Of a stretch of DNA of 64,000 nucleotides, positions 1 through 14,160 are shown one piece after another. Every line of letters begins with the position of its first letter. The stretch's first letter is position 1. Both the position numbers and the translations under genes were made by a program. Source of the DNA: Isoetes taiwanensis (taxonomy: Eukaryota; Streptophyta; Lycopodiopsida; Isoetales; Isoetaceae); contig JAJEKV010000012.1 in assembly GCA_021234155.1 (NCBI GenBank), forward strand, positions 2,361,436 through 2,425,435, given 5' to 3'. The notes below the pieces were generated by a model. It did not search any database. It was not told where the DNA came from and saw nothing but the letters and a program-made list of their open reading frames with translations.

Positions 1-1517
1 AAAAAGATGAGAAAGACTGACTGCCGAGAGAGAGAATCCGCGCCATGCCGCCGATCATGATAGCTCCCGCAGCAACGGTTGCCGTCAAAGACCCTACAAT
101 ACAGGCGGTTAAGCAAACTGAACGACCGATCCGATCATGGTAGAGGATGATGTCACCATTGGCTAAAAAGGACTTGGAGAGGTCAAAGATCTCATTATGA
201 GAAGGAAGAATGGCACCGTGAGACCTCATCCATGGTTTGAAGAGTGACCGTCAGTCAAAAATAGCAAGGGAGTAAAAGCTCATTGGCATCCCAGATCCTC
301 TCATTGGGAGGAATTGGTCGGTTCCCCTGGGCAGGAAAAGGTCCATACATGTATCTACTCTTTTTGGAAGGAAATTTGCAACGTGAGTGAGAATTCATCT
401 AATATCCTGATCATCACAGTCTCGACAATTTCTAACCCTCTACTCTTAGCTACCCTCAGAAGAAGAACTCAAGAGCCGTAGTCCATATCATTAGTGTATT
501 TGATCTTGCATCTGTCAGCAGAGCCTTAGCTTCATTCTCTCTTCAATATTTTAAGTTTTCTCAAGAATTTCTTCCCTGTTCTTGAAGGTTAAGTTAGAAT
601 TGAGTTGATCATTTTGGAAGTAAAGATCTTAATTCTCTCCTTCATATATATGAGAGAAGGCCGTTTTTTTCTCTCAACAAACATCCTAATTAGTTTGGAC
701 CAAATTTAATCCATCTTTTGACTTCCTTGATTTTAGAATAAAAAAGCTTCATAGGAGGGCATAAGATTACACGAAATCTATTAGTAAGTCGATCATATAG
801 AAAGTTTTGAATTGGGGAGCAGAATTTCATTCTCAAGAAGTGAAGACGAAGAGTACTCTTCTCTTTGGACCTCGATAATATGGGAGGTATGGAGGAACCG
901 TAAGCCAGATCGAATGGTGGCTCCTTCATCACTTGCAGCCACATAACTATTATCCCAAGTCAGAGAAGGATTGGAAACATAGAATCCTGCCAAGAGTACA
1001 AGAACCCTTGCTCTATCCTTTTGCTTATTAGACCAAGTGTAGGTAGTCAAAAGAGAAGAGGGATATGAATCAAATTATTATCGTAGATAAGTAAATCCCG
1101 GCTTTTCATTGGACATATTAATTTTATTTCCAACTTCTAAGATCCTAAGAGGGGTATTATTGACCCCACAATCCAATTGTCTAGATTTGAGATCCAGCAT
1201 AATTTCACTCCAATAGTTCCTTATCTTGGAGAGGTAGGAGCATAAATATTAATGATTCCAAAGTCGAATTTGAAACAGCGCATCATGCGTTTCAGAAGGG
1301 TCGCTTGATAGACAATGGCTAAACCACCAATAGCTCCTGCAGAGAGTTAATCCAAATTCAGGAAGAAGGTGATCCACCTCCCAAATTGCTACACTCGAAG
1401 AGGAAAAGTTTAAGTTCTTATGTATGATTATATCAAGATATACATCTTGATTTCAGCAATAGCTCCTCCCTTCTCAGACCTTTTATACCTCTCTAAGGTT
1501 CCAAGAAAGAATCTTCA
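1..1517 (-). mobile_element. L1-type LINE fragment: endonuclease domain and following linker, decayed
   Basis: Reading leftward from 1517, the minus strand opens with MKILSWNLR, the usual first residues of a plant L1 apurinic-like endonuclease. Further matches follow in shifting frames: GAIGGLAIVYQ, then FGIINIYAPTSP near 1250, YTWSNKQKDRARVL near 1040, and VSNPSLTWDNSYVAASDEG down to about 900. These are the IYAP block and the TWSN...ARLDR-like block that close the domain. An EEP-to-RT linker-like segment (FKNREEILEKLK-like) is weakly readable near 600-500. No reverse transcriptase motif is legible before the left edge. At least four frame changes and several stops show it is dead. The family assignment rests on motif order, which I trust; the exact limits are not visible. 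Confidence 0.7.
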
Positions 1518-1559
1518 TTACAAAGAGGGGATGGAAAAGGAAGATTTATAATCAGTCCT

Positions 1560-4500
1560 TCTTGATTTTCTCTACTTCTCGTATTTCTTTGAGCGTGAGT
1601 TTTGTGATTGAGACCGTGACAAGACCAATCCTAATTTATTCCCATCCTTTTTAGTAGGTTTTTTCAATGAGTGACTCTTCTCGTGCCTAGGTCAATGCTA
1701 AGATTTTCATTTAAATATCTCTTTACCCCACCCTTTACTACTCCCAAAAGCCATTATCACTATAATCTAACACCTCCGTGAAAGAATTGAAACATAGGAT
1801 TTATATTAATAGACTTATATTACTTTGAAGAGCGTAAACAAGAACGCGTTCGTATTTTTCTTGGAAGCTCCACAATTTGAGTTTCTTCAAAAAGGTATCA
1901 GAAAATCGAATCAGCCTCCTGAGCGCTACAATCATTTCAAATATTCTATTGCGCACTTTCCAAGGAAGTTTGTGAGATGATTTTGCAGAGAGGCCATCTC
2001 ACAAAGAACGATTCATATTGGAAGGGCTTATACCGTGTCAACCATTGGAGAGTCAAGGTCAACAAAGGCATGTAAGGTTCGCACTGCCAGATTGAGTATT
2101 GAGGATGTGAAATGCATAAGGGAAGGATAGTTGAGGGGACAAGTCCGGGAAACACATTTTTTGCTTTTATTTACCTGTAATCTAGATTACCATTAAGGTT
2201 CCATACCGAAGGATTAGAGCAGCTGACTTTGAAGTTGACTTCGTCAGCCACGGCCGCAGTCTTCGAGTCAAGTCTCATAGTTGTTGATCAGAGATATTGA
2301 GACAAATGAGGTCTATTTTAGGCTCATCTGAATAACTCAACATTCAACTTTGTCGAGCGCTGTGATATTTTAACATGAATTACCCGGGAGAGGAATTCAT
2401 CTCGAACTTAGATTTGTCCCGAGATTTTGTGTTACGACTCCACTCTACTTTTGTTTTTGGATGTGATAATCCATAAGACTGCAGGGAACATTGACCTTTT
2501 TCTGATTTTGGCCTCTTTGCCTTCATTTCACTGTAGTGAAATTTAACTTTATCGGGCTGCCTTTTCCGCCACAGCATTCCTTTATCAGAAGCTTTGGTTC
2601 ACCAATTGTTAGAGCTCGAGCTTGTAGGGATTGGAGAACTCATCTTCACCACTTTTGCTCTTGCCTCTCATTTTCCCATCTTGTGCACTGCTTTTCTCGA
2701 TTCTCTGTAGTTTCCTTATCTGTACTCTTCACCATTTGAACTGCCATTTTCCGGCAGCCTTTGAAATTGGGGATCACTATTTTCATTTATGGCATTGCTT
2801 TTTTTCGCATCGATCCACTTGATTGTCCCATAGAGTTTGCTATCGAATCCTTATCCGGAGCCTCGAGCTACTTGATGAGATCTCGCTGAGGATTCCTCCT
2901 CACATAACAATTTGGTAATCCGAAAATTTAAAATGCCTATGAGAGCATTTTTGACATTTCAGAGTGGGCAATCCGCACCATCTAAGACTAATAAAGATTC
3001 ATGGCCAAAAGCATTCGTAAAAGCGAATGGACAGGGGTATATCTTTTTGAGAGATCGTCAACAAAGCTTCGAGGTTTGGTGTGGAATATTCGGGCGGAAA
3101 TATAAGTTCCAATAGAGTTAAATAGGAGTTTAAAACATCTCATCCCAATAGATTGGATTCAGCCAACAAAGATGTGGAAGCAATGACAAGTTATTCATCC
3201 TCATCAATGTCAGCTTTGGATGCCATTTACAGGAAGGCACTGAGAGGTCTCATAAGTTAAAAGAAGCCAATATATAGCCCAATAAGGATCTTTATGTAGG
3301 TCGAAGAAATGCCCACAATTTATCTTAGTTTCATACCACATTTTTGAACTTTAATAACTCTACGCTTAGAAGTTTGATAAAGCACCAATTTTTTGATCGG
3401 ACAATCAAGATTCTGGAAGAAATACATGGTAAATGTTCATCTTCCTGCCGAGAGGTGTGGAATTGTGGTGCTTAAGCCTTTCTTTATCATCCAAATCATC
3501 GTTGAACGATTCATAGCCTCCGCAACTCCATATGAACAGGGCTTCAAGAGTGATTTGCGATGAGATACCTCTCGCGGATCGATCGTACAGATAAATTGTC
3601 CCAATGCTTAACACCATGAGAAATTGGATCCATTGGAGAAAGAAAAAGGCAAAGAAATTGTCAAAGTTTTCTAAAAGCAGATAGTGTCCGGGTTGATCCG
3701 AAAAGGAAATCGTGATTTTGAAGCAATCAGGGAGGATCGAATGTAGCGAGAGGTTCACGCGCAATAATGGGCCAAATGTTTAGGTTTTCAAATTGAGACC
3801 ATTTAAAAAATCGTGGAAACAACAAAAGTCATGCAAAGCGAACAATTGGAAAGGGAAAGATAACAGAAACAGAGGACGTAAAACTAATAGCATGAAACAA
3901 AATTAAAACCAAAGAGATCCGGATGCCATACAATGAATTAATCAAATGCCGAAGAGACCGATAATTCAAAAGAATTTAGGGGAAGCCGACTGAGATCATT
4001 CAGGGAGAATAAACTTCACAGATCATGTAGTCCACAACCAATCACAATGAACTCAAATTCCCTCGCCGACCGAATGAATTTTTCTTGAACCCACAAATTC
4101 TGGAAGCCGTTTAATTTGAGATTTGAACTTCAAACAACAAAGGTTAAGTGTCAGGAGTACTCAGAGGAAGAACAATTCGTCGTGGAAGAACCGGGATGGA
4201 TAATTAAGGAATTCCAAAGATCGGTTTCCATCTTCAAAAATCCATAATAATTGAGATTCTAGTCTTTTCTCTTATAATTGTGAAACCGAGGTTTCATGAA
4301 TCAAACAAAGAAAGGGTGGATGTCGCTGCATGGGTATAGTAAAAAGGTAGTCAATTTGAAGAACGTAATGTGAAGTCTTAACTCGAAGGCCTTCACAAGC
4401 CGCTGTACAGCATTGATCCACAAAAATACCGCCTCAAATCTCGAGACTCAAATTTCCCCAGATGGAACCAAGAGTGCTTGTAATGCAAAAATATGGGAAA

Positions 4501-7500
4501 AAGACAAAAGGTGCAAGAAAATAAAGACGCCCATTTTCCGGGCCAAGGCTATGAATTCCGAATTGGTAATTTTATGCTATGAGGTTCACTTTATGGAATT
4601 GGGTAAGAAGAAGTTGGTAAACTTTCATCCATAGTCGTCGTCATATTTTCGAAGTTAATGCTCTTCTATGCCTTGGATGCCATCTCTCGGGAAAGCATGT
4701 CTCCTTAGTTGCTTGGACTCTCCCAAGGCGAATCAAAAGACTAGATATTGGGACCTCCATACCAATTAGCAAGAACGGTGGTCATAGCGCATACAAAGAG
4801 AAGCTCGTAATTTGTTGGGTTACATTATTTGGAAGCACTTGACATGTACATATTTGCAAGAATGTGGTCGCTGGAAGCATAACAAAGAAGCCGGTAAGGC
4901 AATGCAACCATATGTTCAATGGACGCCATAGAAATGGCATATTGATTTGGCTTCTAATAAATGTTATCAAATCATGGATCAAGCGAACACCGTGAAGCCA
5001 CCAATCAATGGCTCAACTCAACTAATAAATGAAGGTGAATAAAGATGAAATTTTCCAACATAATGCTATAGTAGCATTTGATCTCGGCCATACTTATTCC
5101 AAACCATCTAAAATTGATAAATCTAAACTAGTGAAAGTTCAAAAGTCTCTCCATTTATCAAGGTGTGCAATCATGGAGGTGGTTCAATTAAACAACATGG
5201 AAGAAAATTTACAAGAGAAACAACACTTGGCTTAGTAGTACCATTCTGTTCTAATTTGATTAAAGCCTAGAGATTGGCAAATTTAATAAGCGAAACCCCT
5301 AGGAAACTGCCAACTTATCAGCATCTAAGAATGTTTTTATTTTGTGCAGACCTAACCATGGTCCTTATCATTGCTCATATGTCCTCCTTCAATTCCTTCC
5401 AATATGGATTTATAACAAAACTATAATCACCATTCTCACATGTAACCTTTACTATTGGACTTCACATAGCAATGGAGGCATGAATCTCAATGATTGAAAT
5501 ATGAAATGAAGCCACCCACAATCTCGTGAGACTTGGTCACAATTAGGTAAAAAGATGACATCGTCAAAATCGAACATGACAATAACTTTTGGCAAATCAA
5601 TAATTTGTTCTAATGATGTTGCATCCAAAAACAATGGTGTTCGACAAGGCAAGATAGTGCCTTGGGTGCCGTAATCATCTACCCCTTTTCAAATCAAAAT
5701 ATATCTAAAGTATCCCTTCATCCTCATAAATTAAAATGTGTTGAGTATCCATCAATACATCCCATATTGCTACTGCTATCTATATCATATCATGAGAATG
5801 TACATTTGATACATTCAATGTTTTTTTTTTTTTTTGTTGTTTATATTCATATTTCTAAACTTATTAAATGGAAGTATACTGTCAAGAGGGGTAACAACTA
5901 TTAAGCATAATAAACATGTATTACACTTTTTAAGATGAAATGTATCAAAAACTAGATAAAGCTCACATAATTCATCTTGAATGTAATCGTAATTTATGGA
6001 ATGGGGCCAAAACTTGTTTATTTGCTCTTAATGTGGCATCGACGTCCTCGAGGAGCAGATCCATCTATTCCTCAAGACACATTGTTCAAGAAGATGTCTA
6101 GCTTAGCTACCCAGTAGTTGGTGAAGTCCTAAGAAAACTATTATGGCTTCCTTTATGTTGCCACTCTTATGATATAGATTCATGGAAATAAGGCTCTGAG
6201 TTGTGGTTCTATCTTTTGAGGATCTTCTTCAATGCATGGATCATTCGCTTTTAGCCGTATGGTGCCGTCTTCTTCCTCATCCCCGAAGATTCAATCCTCG
6301 CCGTTCTAATCCTCCCAAGTACTCCCATTCCCCCACCGAAGCTCCATACCATTCAGCGATCCTCATGGCATCTCGGCAAAAACATCATCACCCATAGTTA
6401 GATTAAGAAGAAAAAAAATACCCATGGAATCCCCCCGAATCTACCAATAAAGGTCATTCATCCCTTTATCATAACCTCTTCCTTTCAAGGATCATCCACT
6501 ACCAACTAGCTCTCAAGAAAAGTTTGTTTGAGCCAAAATAATGTTGGATTCTGTCTTCAATAGCAACTCAAGTTTTATGTTTGACACGCCTGGCAATGAA
6601 AGGGATGAACTACCACATTCTCGCGATAAGTAGAATGCTACCTTCGGGATTCCTCAGACGCGGATCGGAACATACCACACTAAATTCATATGGGCCAACA
6701 AGAGTAGGCAATATTTCAGGATCGATGGTCCTTGTTGTACTCAATATTTTGTTATCCGTGGTTTAAGAATTCTATGAGGCCACCTTCACCAATTGTTCCC
6801 CTGACCAGCCCAGCCTGTGTAAATTTCTACTACCGAAAGACAAAACATGGTTGAAAGATTCTTCCACATCCCATACAGGACACATCTCACAAGGAGATAG
6901 AGGGATCAAATTTAGATCTTTCATTAGTCATCATTAATCCTTAGGATGATGAGTCAGCTATCTTCGTTTGTGTGTAACTTTTCCACCCTTTACGCCAGAC
7001 TGCTAAATCTTTCTCTCAGCCCACGTGTATGTACTCGAAGCTACATGGTTAATTAAAACCTTATAGATTTCTTTCATCAATATATCTTTACCAAATTCCA
7101 TTGATCGGCAAATGGCCAATTCCTCAAACTATTCGATTTTACCTATTAACTTAGTTAATTTGGCTATTTCTGTCCAGTGATTTCAGCCACACCATCTTTA
7201 CAATCACCACCCTGCCATCGCCCTGCTGATATCGCATATATTTTTGGAGATGCTTACGCGCCAGTGCACTTATTTTCATCATTAACCACACCGATGCTAA
7301 AAAGAAATTACATCTTTGATTTTAGCATCAATAGTTGGAGGTCTATAACAGAGGGAAGTGATTCAGCCTCAAACATGCCTATTAGAGGTATTTCAAGTGG
7401 GTAAACCTGAAGTATGCGTAGTCCGCATTGATGCTTCGTGCCGGTTTCCTAACACTGGTAGGATTCCCGTGACCCAGTCACCTAGCTGAGCTAGGGATGG

Positions 7501-9600
7501 TGAATTATTTTGAATGGCTCATATCATCTTAGTCACAAAGCTTGTGCTCCAAACAAACTTACATCCTAGCCTCCAATTCTTTTTCCCTTTCTTTGATCAT
7601 CGTGTCATCCCATGCTACTTTGTGTGTACTTGCCAAATGAATTTTTAATTGATGCTTTAATTCAAGTATGAGGCTTTGTCTCTATAATTGCTGAAGAGAA
7701 GTAAACATGAGTGCACGCTAATGACTGATGGTTATTCAATTCTCGCCATCCAGGATAGGGAAGAGGAGTATGAACAAGTTTCCTTTTAATCCTTTCGTCA
7801 CACCGTCTCCACAAAAGCCTTCCGCCTATTTGTTAGATCTTAGCTAACACTTTATAAGTGGTGTTAGTGATGGGAAATTGGCCTCCAACTCAATATTCAC
7901 TGCAAACTTAACCTTAGACATGAGAGTGATATGCCCTCAGACATCAAGGTCGGATGCAAATATCTAACTGCCATGCTCCCTCGGATGAGAAGGTTATAAT
8001 GTTCTTTCATAATCATCCGTAATTTAAGTAAAAACTCAGTCGAATCCATCACCGGGCTTTTACCATGCTCATAGAGTCGAAATGCTCCTTTATTTCCTCG
8101 GCCCCTGCGTTTTCGCAAGAACCTTATCTTCTGCTTCTCGCCCCAGGAATTTCCTTCACAGAAGAACTCATCTATCACCTTCCACTCAATCTCATATTTG
8201 GAGAACAAGCTTTTGATATTTTATGGAAGAAACTCAGATCTCTTTTCTCGTGGTAACTGTGGATTTCCCATTCTTGTCGCTAATTTGTACAATTCCATTG
8301 ATTAGAATTGCTTAGCAACTTCAAGGAAAAAGGCACTTGCATCGCCCATCTCATTAATATATATTTGCATTTACTTCCCCTCGACCGCCAAACTCTTAGT
8401 CAGCTTTTTCTATTTTTAACCTTAGTCTCCATTGATTCCTTTTCCCCAGCTTCTATATTGTCCTTATTCCTTGGAATAATTGTCTCCTAATCTCTCATGG
8501 CTTCATATATACCTCCTCGATTTCTTTTTTTCTTCTTCTTTTAATTCCATTCCTTTCCCCTATCTTTGATCCACGCATTTAATCTTTCTCAGCTTTTGGA
8601 CAAAGGAATTCATGGATTCCGTGGAGGGGGGACCCCTGGGAAGCCGACATTGTAGGTGAATTTTATAAATCTCACACAAAAAGTGTTTCTCTACTTTGTA
8701 GCATCCCTGTATAATGAAGCATTTCTACCCCACTTCAGAGGGGTGCCATATTTTCAAGAACTAAGGGTAATGATCCGTGACTAACATCACATGAGGTAAT
8801 TAGATTGTCCTTAACTCAAGAGTCAACATTGCACAAATGTAACTGTCAAGAAGACAATATGTCTTTTTGGTCCCCTTTTCTTATTGAACCAAGAATACCG
8901 ATACAAGAGGAAGATGAGGTTATAAATGAAATTTATCATCAACTGCTCCAAAGTTAATCTTTCCCTGACATATTCATCCGCTTCCCCGCTTTTATCCCAG
9001 ACCGGGTGTATTGTTAAAGTCACCGCCATTAGCCGCTTAGTGTGATGAGCTTGGATCCAAGTGTCAATTTACTTCCATTGTTCTCTTTTCACCGATCTGA
9101 GAGACATATATACATTTATTGTTCCAATGACATTCTTCCCCTTTTTCCCAAAATCACACAAACATCTCACGCGCTATGCTATACATACCTATTTAAGGCT
9201 ATATATATTTATACGTGATGATTCTATATAATGGGAATACCTATATCGCACATCTGAAACGAGCATTTGGAAATAAGAATTAACTAGAAATGACAAGAAA
9301 TGCATAAATTTAAAGGTAAATTAGCTCATAAGTAAAAAAAATAGAATATGATTGATTTTTATCGTTTGTGAGACAAAGGGTCTATAGAACACAATACTAG
9401 AAAAACACAATAAGCCCATTCCTATGCAGGATTGTGAAATCCCCACTCGAGGGAATAAACTTGAATTAATAAGCTTACTGATGAAGATGTATATACTATT
9501 CCATAAACTACCGGTCGCATAGAAACTTCATGATATATGATGGGGTACTAATTAGAAAGCATCAAAAGCATCTTGATTGAACACTCAAAGGTTGTCCACT
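1560..9600. other. AT-rich intergenic DNA without recognisable genes
   Basis: I read both strands and found no protein family, long frame or RNA gene that I can support. The longest frame is 119 codons at 3405-3764 (minus) and has no family signature. A 15-base T run lies at 5821-5835. Fragments that look like old retroelement code may be present, but I cannot name them. Confidence 0.5.
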
Positions 9601-9602
9601 TT

Positions 9603-9720
9603 TGTGATGATAGTCTAATGGTTAGACCATTGGGTTTGGAGGTTCAAACTATACTTGACTACTTAGACCATATCCCAAAAACAATTGAGTGTTGTTATAA
9701 AAAAATATATATATAGATTT
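9603..9720 (+). mobile_element. tRNA-like SINE head followed by an A/T-rich tail
   Basis: TAGTCTAATGG at 9611-9621 fits the RNA polymerase III A box and GGTTCAAACT at 9641-9650 fits the B box, about 30 bases apart as in a tRNA. The stretch does not fold as a complete tRNA that I can see and has no anticodon arm I can support. It is followed by a short body and an A/T-rich run from 9698. This is the layout of a plant tRNA-derived SINE; a tRNA pseudogene is the alternative. Confidence 0.45.
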
Positions 9721-10246
9721 AAAATAAAAAAATAATCGCTTAGTTCATCAAGGTTATGTTGGTCAAAGTAGTCTTATTAGATATTGAGTTATTTTATATT
9801 CCCCCATATTTCATATAGTATTCTACAACCTCTAATACTTTCATCAAAACCTTTTAGGCAAATCCCACATGATTACATTTCTTAAAATCATGGGTGCCCC
9901 CAATCATAAAATGACCATAACCGAATGAGAGATGCCGATAACATATCTAGGGCCAATGTTTATTAATCATTCAGCATATAAATCAATTAATTTAGATCAT
10001 GATAATTAAAATATATGTTGAGATGAATAAGTTTAGGTATAGAACTCCTAAAATCATCGTCGTCAACAAATTCATGAAGTGACGAAGCAAGATGTTAGCT
10101 TCATAAATCGTAATAGAATGTACTTATACTGGCTTCATAAACCACAATTAATTTTATAAATCACTATAACATTGATAATCATCCTTAATAACCATATCAG
10201 AAACCACTATCAGTTTTGATAAACCACTATAACTTGTGGTTTTCTT
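9721..10246. other. AT-rich stretch with repeated AAACCAC-like words
   Basis: No gene is visible. From about 10130 to 10275 the words AAACCAC and AAATCAC recur several times, and AAACCAC...GTGGTTT at about 10222-10243 forms a small palindrome. The words are too irregular to call telomeric. Confidence 0.4.
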
Positions 10247-11110
10247 TTACCAAATAATTTCATGCATAAAAAACCACTTTGCAGTTTGTTTTCCACTTTG
10301 ACTACAATTGCATGCAAGAAAAGTTCGATGGAAAGGAACCTTGTTCTTGTAAACCGCCTTCCACCAACCAATTGACGCCATATCTAGCCGTAACGGTGTC
10401 CAAATTCTTATATTCCTCACCTGGCACAGCAAATTCTATAATGGAACTAGTTTTGTTTCTTCGTTTCTGTGAGAGTCCTTGGCCGCTCTATTCAAATGTC
10501 TAGTCCCATCAATTAGGGAAGCAACTTCTATAGCGTTGAATCAAGTTATCTAGGGATGTAATAAATTTGCAATTTGTTTTTCACTTTGACTACAATGATT
10601 TGAAGTACATGCAAGAAAAGTTCGATGGAGAACTCCAGCCCTTGTAAACCTTCTTTCAAAGAACCGAATGGGATCTTTCATGTTCAGCTGCCACAAGAGA
10701 CTTCAAGCTCCTTATGCCCGTAATAACAGCTAAGGGGAAAATTAATGCTTTTCTATAATAATTTATCTTTATTGTAGCAGTTCTAATGCTTCTATTCTCA
10801 ATTCAATCTAAGACCAAATCTAATGTTTGGTCAAGGTTAACTAGGGGAAGCAATCTTTATAGTAGATGTGTGGGTTACATCCCGATGGAGATGTAATGAA
10901 TTTGAAATTTCTTTTTTTGCTTTGACTAAAATGATTGGAAGTACATGCGGCAAAATTTTGATAGAGATGAACCTTGTTCTTATAAACCTTCTTCCAAAGA
11001 ACCGACCGACGCCATGCCTTAGCCAATAATATCCGTTTCACGCTCCACAGTAGAATAAACATTCTCAGTCAATGTCATCCTAAGTAGGAATTAATCACAA
11101 CAACACCTAG
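10247..11110. repeat. Tandem repeat, three diverged copies of about 290-330 bp
   Basis: The block GCA(G/A)TTTGTTTT(C/T)CACTTTGAC starts at 10281 and recurs at 10569; a third, more diverged copy starts near 10904. Each is followed by a CATGCAAGAAAAGTTCGATGG-like stretch and by TTGTAAACC-TTC-TCAAAGAACCGA-like text. The upstream part GGGAAGCAA-CTT-ATAG lies at 10516 and again at 10845, a spacing of 329. On the minus strand two copies share a KVYKNKV-like peptide, but frames are not kept across copies, so coding is unproven. A weak fourth copy may lie near 11490-11540. Confidence 0.7.
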
Positions 11111-14100
11111 TCGCTTCAGAAAGGCAGCTCTTATTCGGCCTCCTCGCTGCTTCAATGTCTTCCCAATTCCAAATTTCGGGTTATGTTCGTGTTCAAAGAC
11201 TATCGACCTCAAAACCGTGTAAACCTTTCAAGAAACTAGGTTTACGCCTCTGAGGTCAAAACATGGTCATTTTCATGGGATAACTCCTAAGTATCACTTT
11301 TAAACATGCATGTACAAATCCATGGCAATCATAAAGTTCGCATCTATTTGCCATCTAGAACTATCCCAAACAATTTTAAGTAAAGGCAGCTCTGACTTCT
11401 AATCGCCAAATGAGGGAGGATAGATCCAAACTCCATTCTATCGCTTCGTTGTTTCTCTATTCTAACCGCAGCTTTCTCACCCACATCCAAGTGCAAAGGA
11501 CTAAAACTTGTCCCCCAAACATGTAAACCCTTCTTCAAGCAATCACAAGCATTACAAGAGAAACCTATTTCGCCGCCGTAAATTTTTCGAAACTCTTCAC
11601 AAAACTTGTAACGTCAATTTATATGACTGATGCCAATTAATATTCCCCTCGACGAAAAATCATCAGGTTTTAGGAAAGGATCTTCGAGCCGGAAATGATT
11701 TAATGCATTTTTCGGCCATATTTTTTCATCACTTTTATCACATATACGCTATAATTATCAGCTTCAAAGATAATCGCCATTTTAATCGCCGACTTCATCG
11801 ATTTTCACTTACATATTGCGTCGCACCACTACATCAGCTATTTGCTCGTCAAGAGATTTTCGCCATACTATTATTAGTTGATAAGTTGAGGTGCTTAAAG
11901 TGCTTTATATGGAAAACTGTTTAAAGTGTCAATGCAATGCAAGTAGAATTGTTTAAACTGGTAGTTTATTGCAAGTTAACATTAAAACCATGAAAGAACC
12001 ACTCAGGACACAAAAATACACTAACTGTGATTATAAATCGCTTTTAGTAATCATATGTTATTTGGACAATTTATAGTCTTACTATCAGAAAATTTCAGCT
12101 CCATTGATCAAAACAGAAAAATAAAAAATCATTGCATCCACAAGCAATAGGAAAAATATTATGGAGCAAGCACGGGAGTGGCCGGTCCACGCTAATGGGT
12201 TATTGGAATTATGGAAAATACTTTATGTAACAAAGCATTCCTAAGGTCGCCTTAATATAAAGGGCAGGATAACATAGCATGTGGGTGTAGTTAACCATTG
12301 AACTTTATGGAAGGTCGAGGCACTATCGGGATGATTATTAGCTGAGAAAAAAAGCCTTAGATAATGTTCCATGTGATGTTTGCTGGTCTAATTAAAAGAA
12401 GATATTTTGAGAAAAAGGCAATCGTCAAAAAGGCTAAAGTCGCGCAGGAGATCTATAACAGAACCGAAAATTCAAAGGCTGATATCTTCGCGAACCGAGC
12501 TCCCATTGAATAATCTTTAACTCGCGAACCGCCTCAGAGTCTAGTTTCCAAATGGTGGCACATTCCGCATTCATCCGTGATGAGAGAGTAATGGCCGAAA
12601 CGACAAGGGGTCACATCACCGCAACGACACCCTCGCATCTGCAATTTTTCATTGTGTTTTATGATGTGGCTACTTGAGCAGCGCTGGGATTGGTCTTGAA
12701 GGCCAATAAAGCCAAACGCCGCAGAGCTTTGTATTTTGCCATATAGAGCACTTGCATGGCCATAACCCAAAGGGATCCTGCCTGTGGTTAATATTGGTGC
12801 CGCCATAATATCATTTGGCGCATGGAATAAAGTTTCTTTAGTCCAAAGGTTCTATTGTTTCATTACGTTCTATGATTCTGCAGGGTTGCTGCCGCTTTCC
12901 CAAATATATATGAATTACCGCGGTATCGTGAGGAGGGTTTTAAGCATTTCGGGGAACCAAAGGGCAACGGGATTAGTGGAATTTGGACTCACTAATCTGC
13001 GGAGAGGAATTAAAGAAGTCGTGAAATGATGGAGCTAGGAATTTTCCGTGGGCCTAAAGATCGGCAGGTTTTGTATGTACATGGCATCAAAATGAAGAGG
13101 AGATTATCAGTTTTGGGGTTCTCACAAAATATATTTGGATCATCTTAATGGAGAAAGTTTGCATGAAGGGAAATCTTATACTAATATTAGAGCGCTTAGT
13201 GGAACTGAGGTGGATTTACGCACTATTGCCGCAAAGAGAAGTCGAGCATCGCAGAAAGGCAGAAAAACTCTGCTGCGGGAGAATGTTCGGTGATATGGAC
13301 CGACTTGTTGTGAACAAGTTCTGATTATCGGGGAAACTTATGACCTTTGGGGATTATAGGAATGATAACAAGTCGAACTTGCCGATTGGGGAATCACCAA
13401 CAGAGAGACGATGGAAGAAGCGACCAACAGAACCCCAAGACTTTCATAGAAGGTGAGTGCAAACTGCGGGCAGCCTATTGAGTCGTGGGCCGGGCTCGTG
13501 TGGAAAGAGATCCTAATGGAAGCTAAAGCTTGGTTAGAGAGATGGTGAAAGAATTGGGAACTCATACCGATGAAAGATAGGGACATAGTAAAGGTAGCAC
13601 AACAAAACCCGATAAAAGCCAATTTGGTAGTAAGAAAGGTCAAATAAGCTAAGAAGGAACAATTGCATTTAGAACCTTTCAAGTAAGGCCTCCGAAGCAC
13701 CATGTCCCAAGGTCTACGTTGCAAATTCAACAAAATATAGGTTGGACCAAGGGAATCTATCAAGCACAAATACAATGAGGAATTCATGAGGCTAAGGCTA
13801 AATTCCAAGGATCACTAAAGGCGTGCAATAGATGGCTACATTGGAAGGGACCTAACGTTAACGTTAAGAGGTTGGCAATGAGCCATCAACCCAAAACAGC
13901 TTGGGAGGCCTAAAATAAGGTTAAGCTAGAAGAGGCTCCGCTGACAACCCCGTGGGCGGGTAAAACAACAAGCTTATAAAGAGAAAGCAAATGTAACTGC
14001 AGACAACTCTGTGGGGCAAGCACCCTACACCACAGTGGAACCAAGCATCTTCGTGAAAGTGAGAAAGGGCCTACTGTGGGAGCAGAAATAATGAGAGGCT

Positions 14101-14160
14101 CATGGGCAAATGTGACATCTAAGGAAATATACACTACAAATGCATGTTTCCCGTCCACTA
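11111..14160. other. Unresolved DNA, possibly with an old LINE linker
   Basis: I see no certain gene. On the plus strand at about 13290-13680 a broken frame gives IIGETYDLWGL, then a Trp- and Lys-rich stretch resembling the segment between endonuclease and reverse transcriptase in LINEs. The resemblance is loose and no catalytic motif supports it. The 156-codon antisense frame at 13338-13808 is most likely a shadow of this stretch. Confidence 0.3.

Noticed and set aside
9603-9680. A functional tRNA gene
   Set aside because: A and B boxes are present, but I cannot fold acceptor and anticodon stems and an A/T-rich tail follows, so SINE or pseudogene is more likely.
13338-13808. A 156-codon minus-strand frame
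   Set aside because: It opposes a loosely LINE-like plus-strand stretch and has no family signature; probably a shadow.
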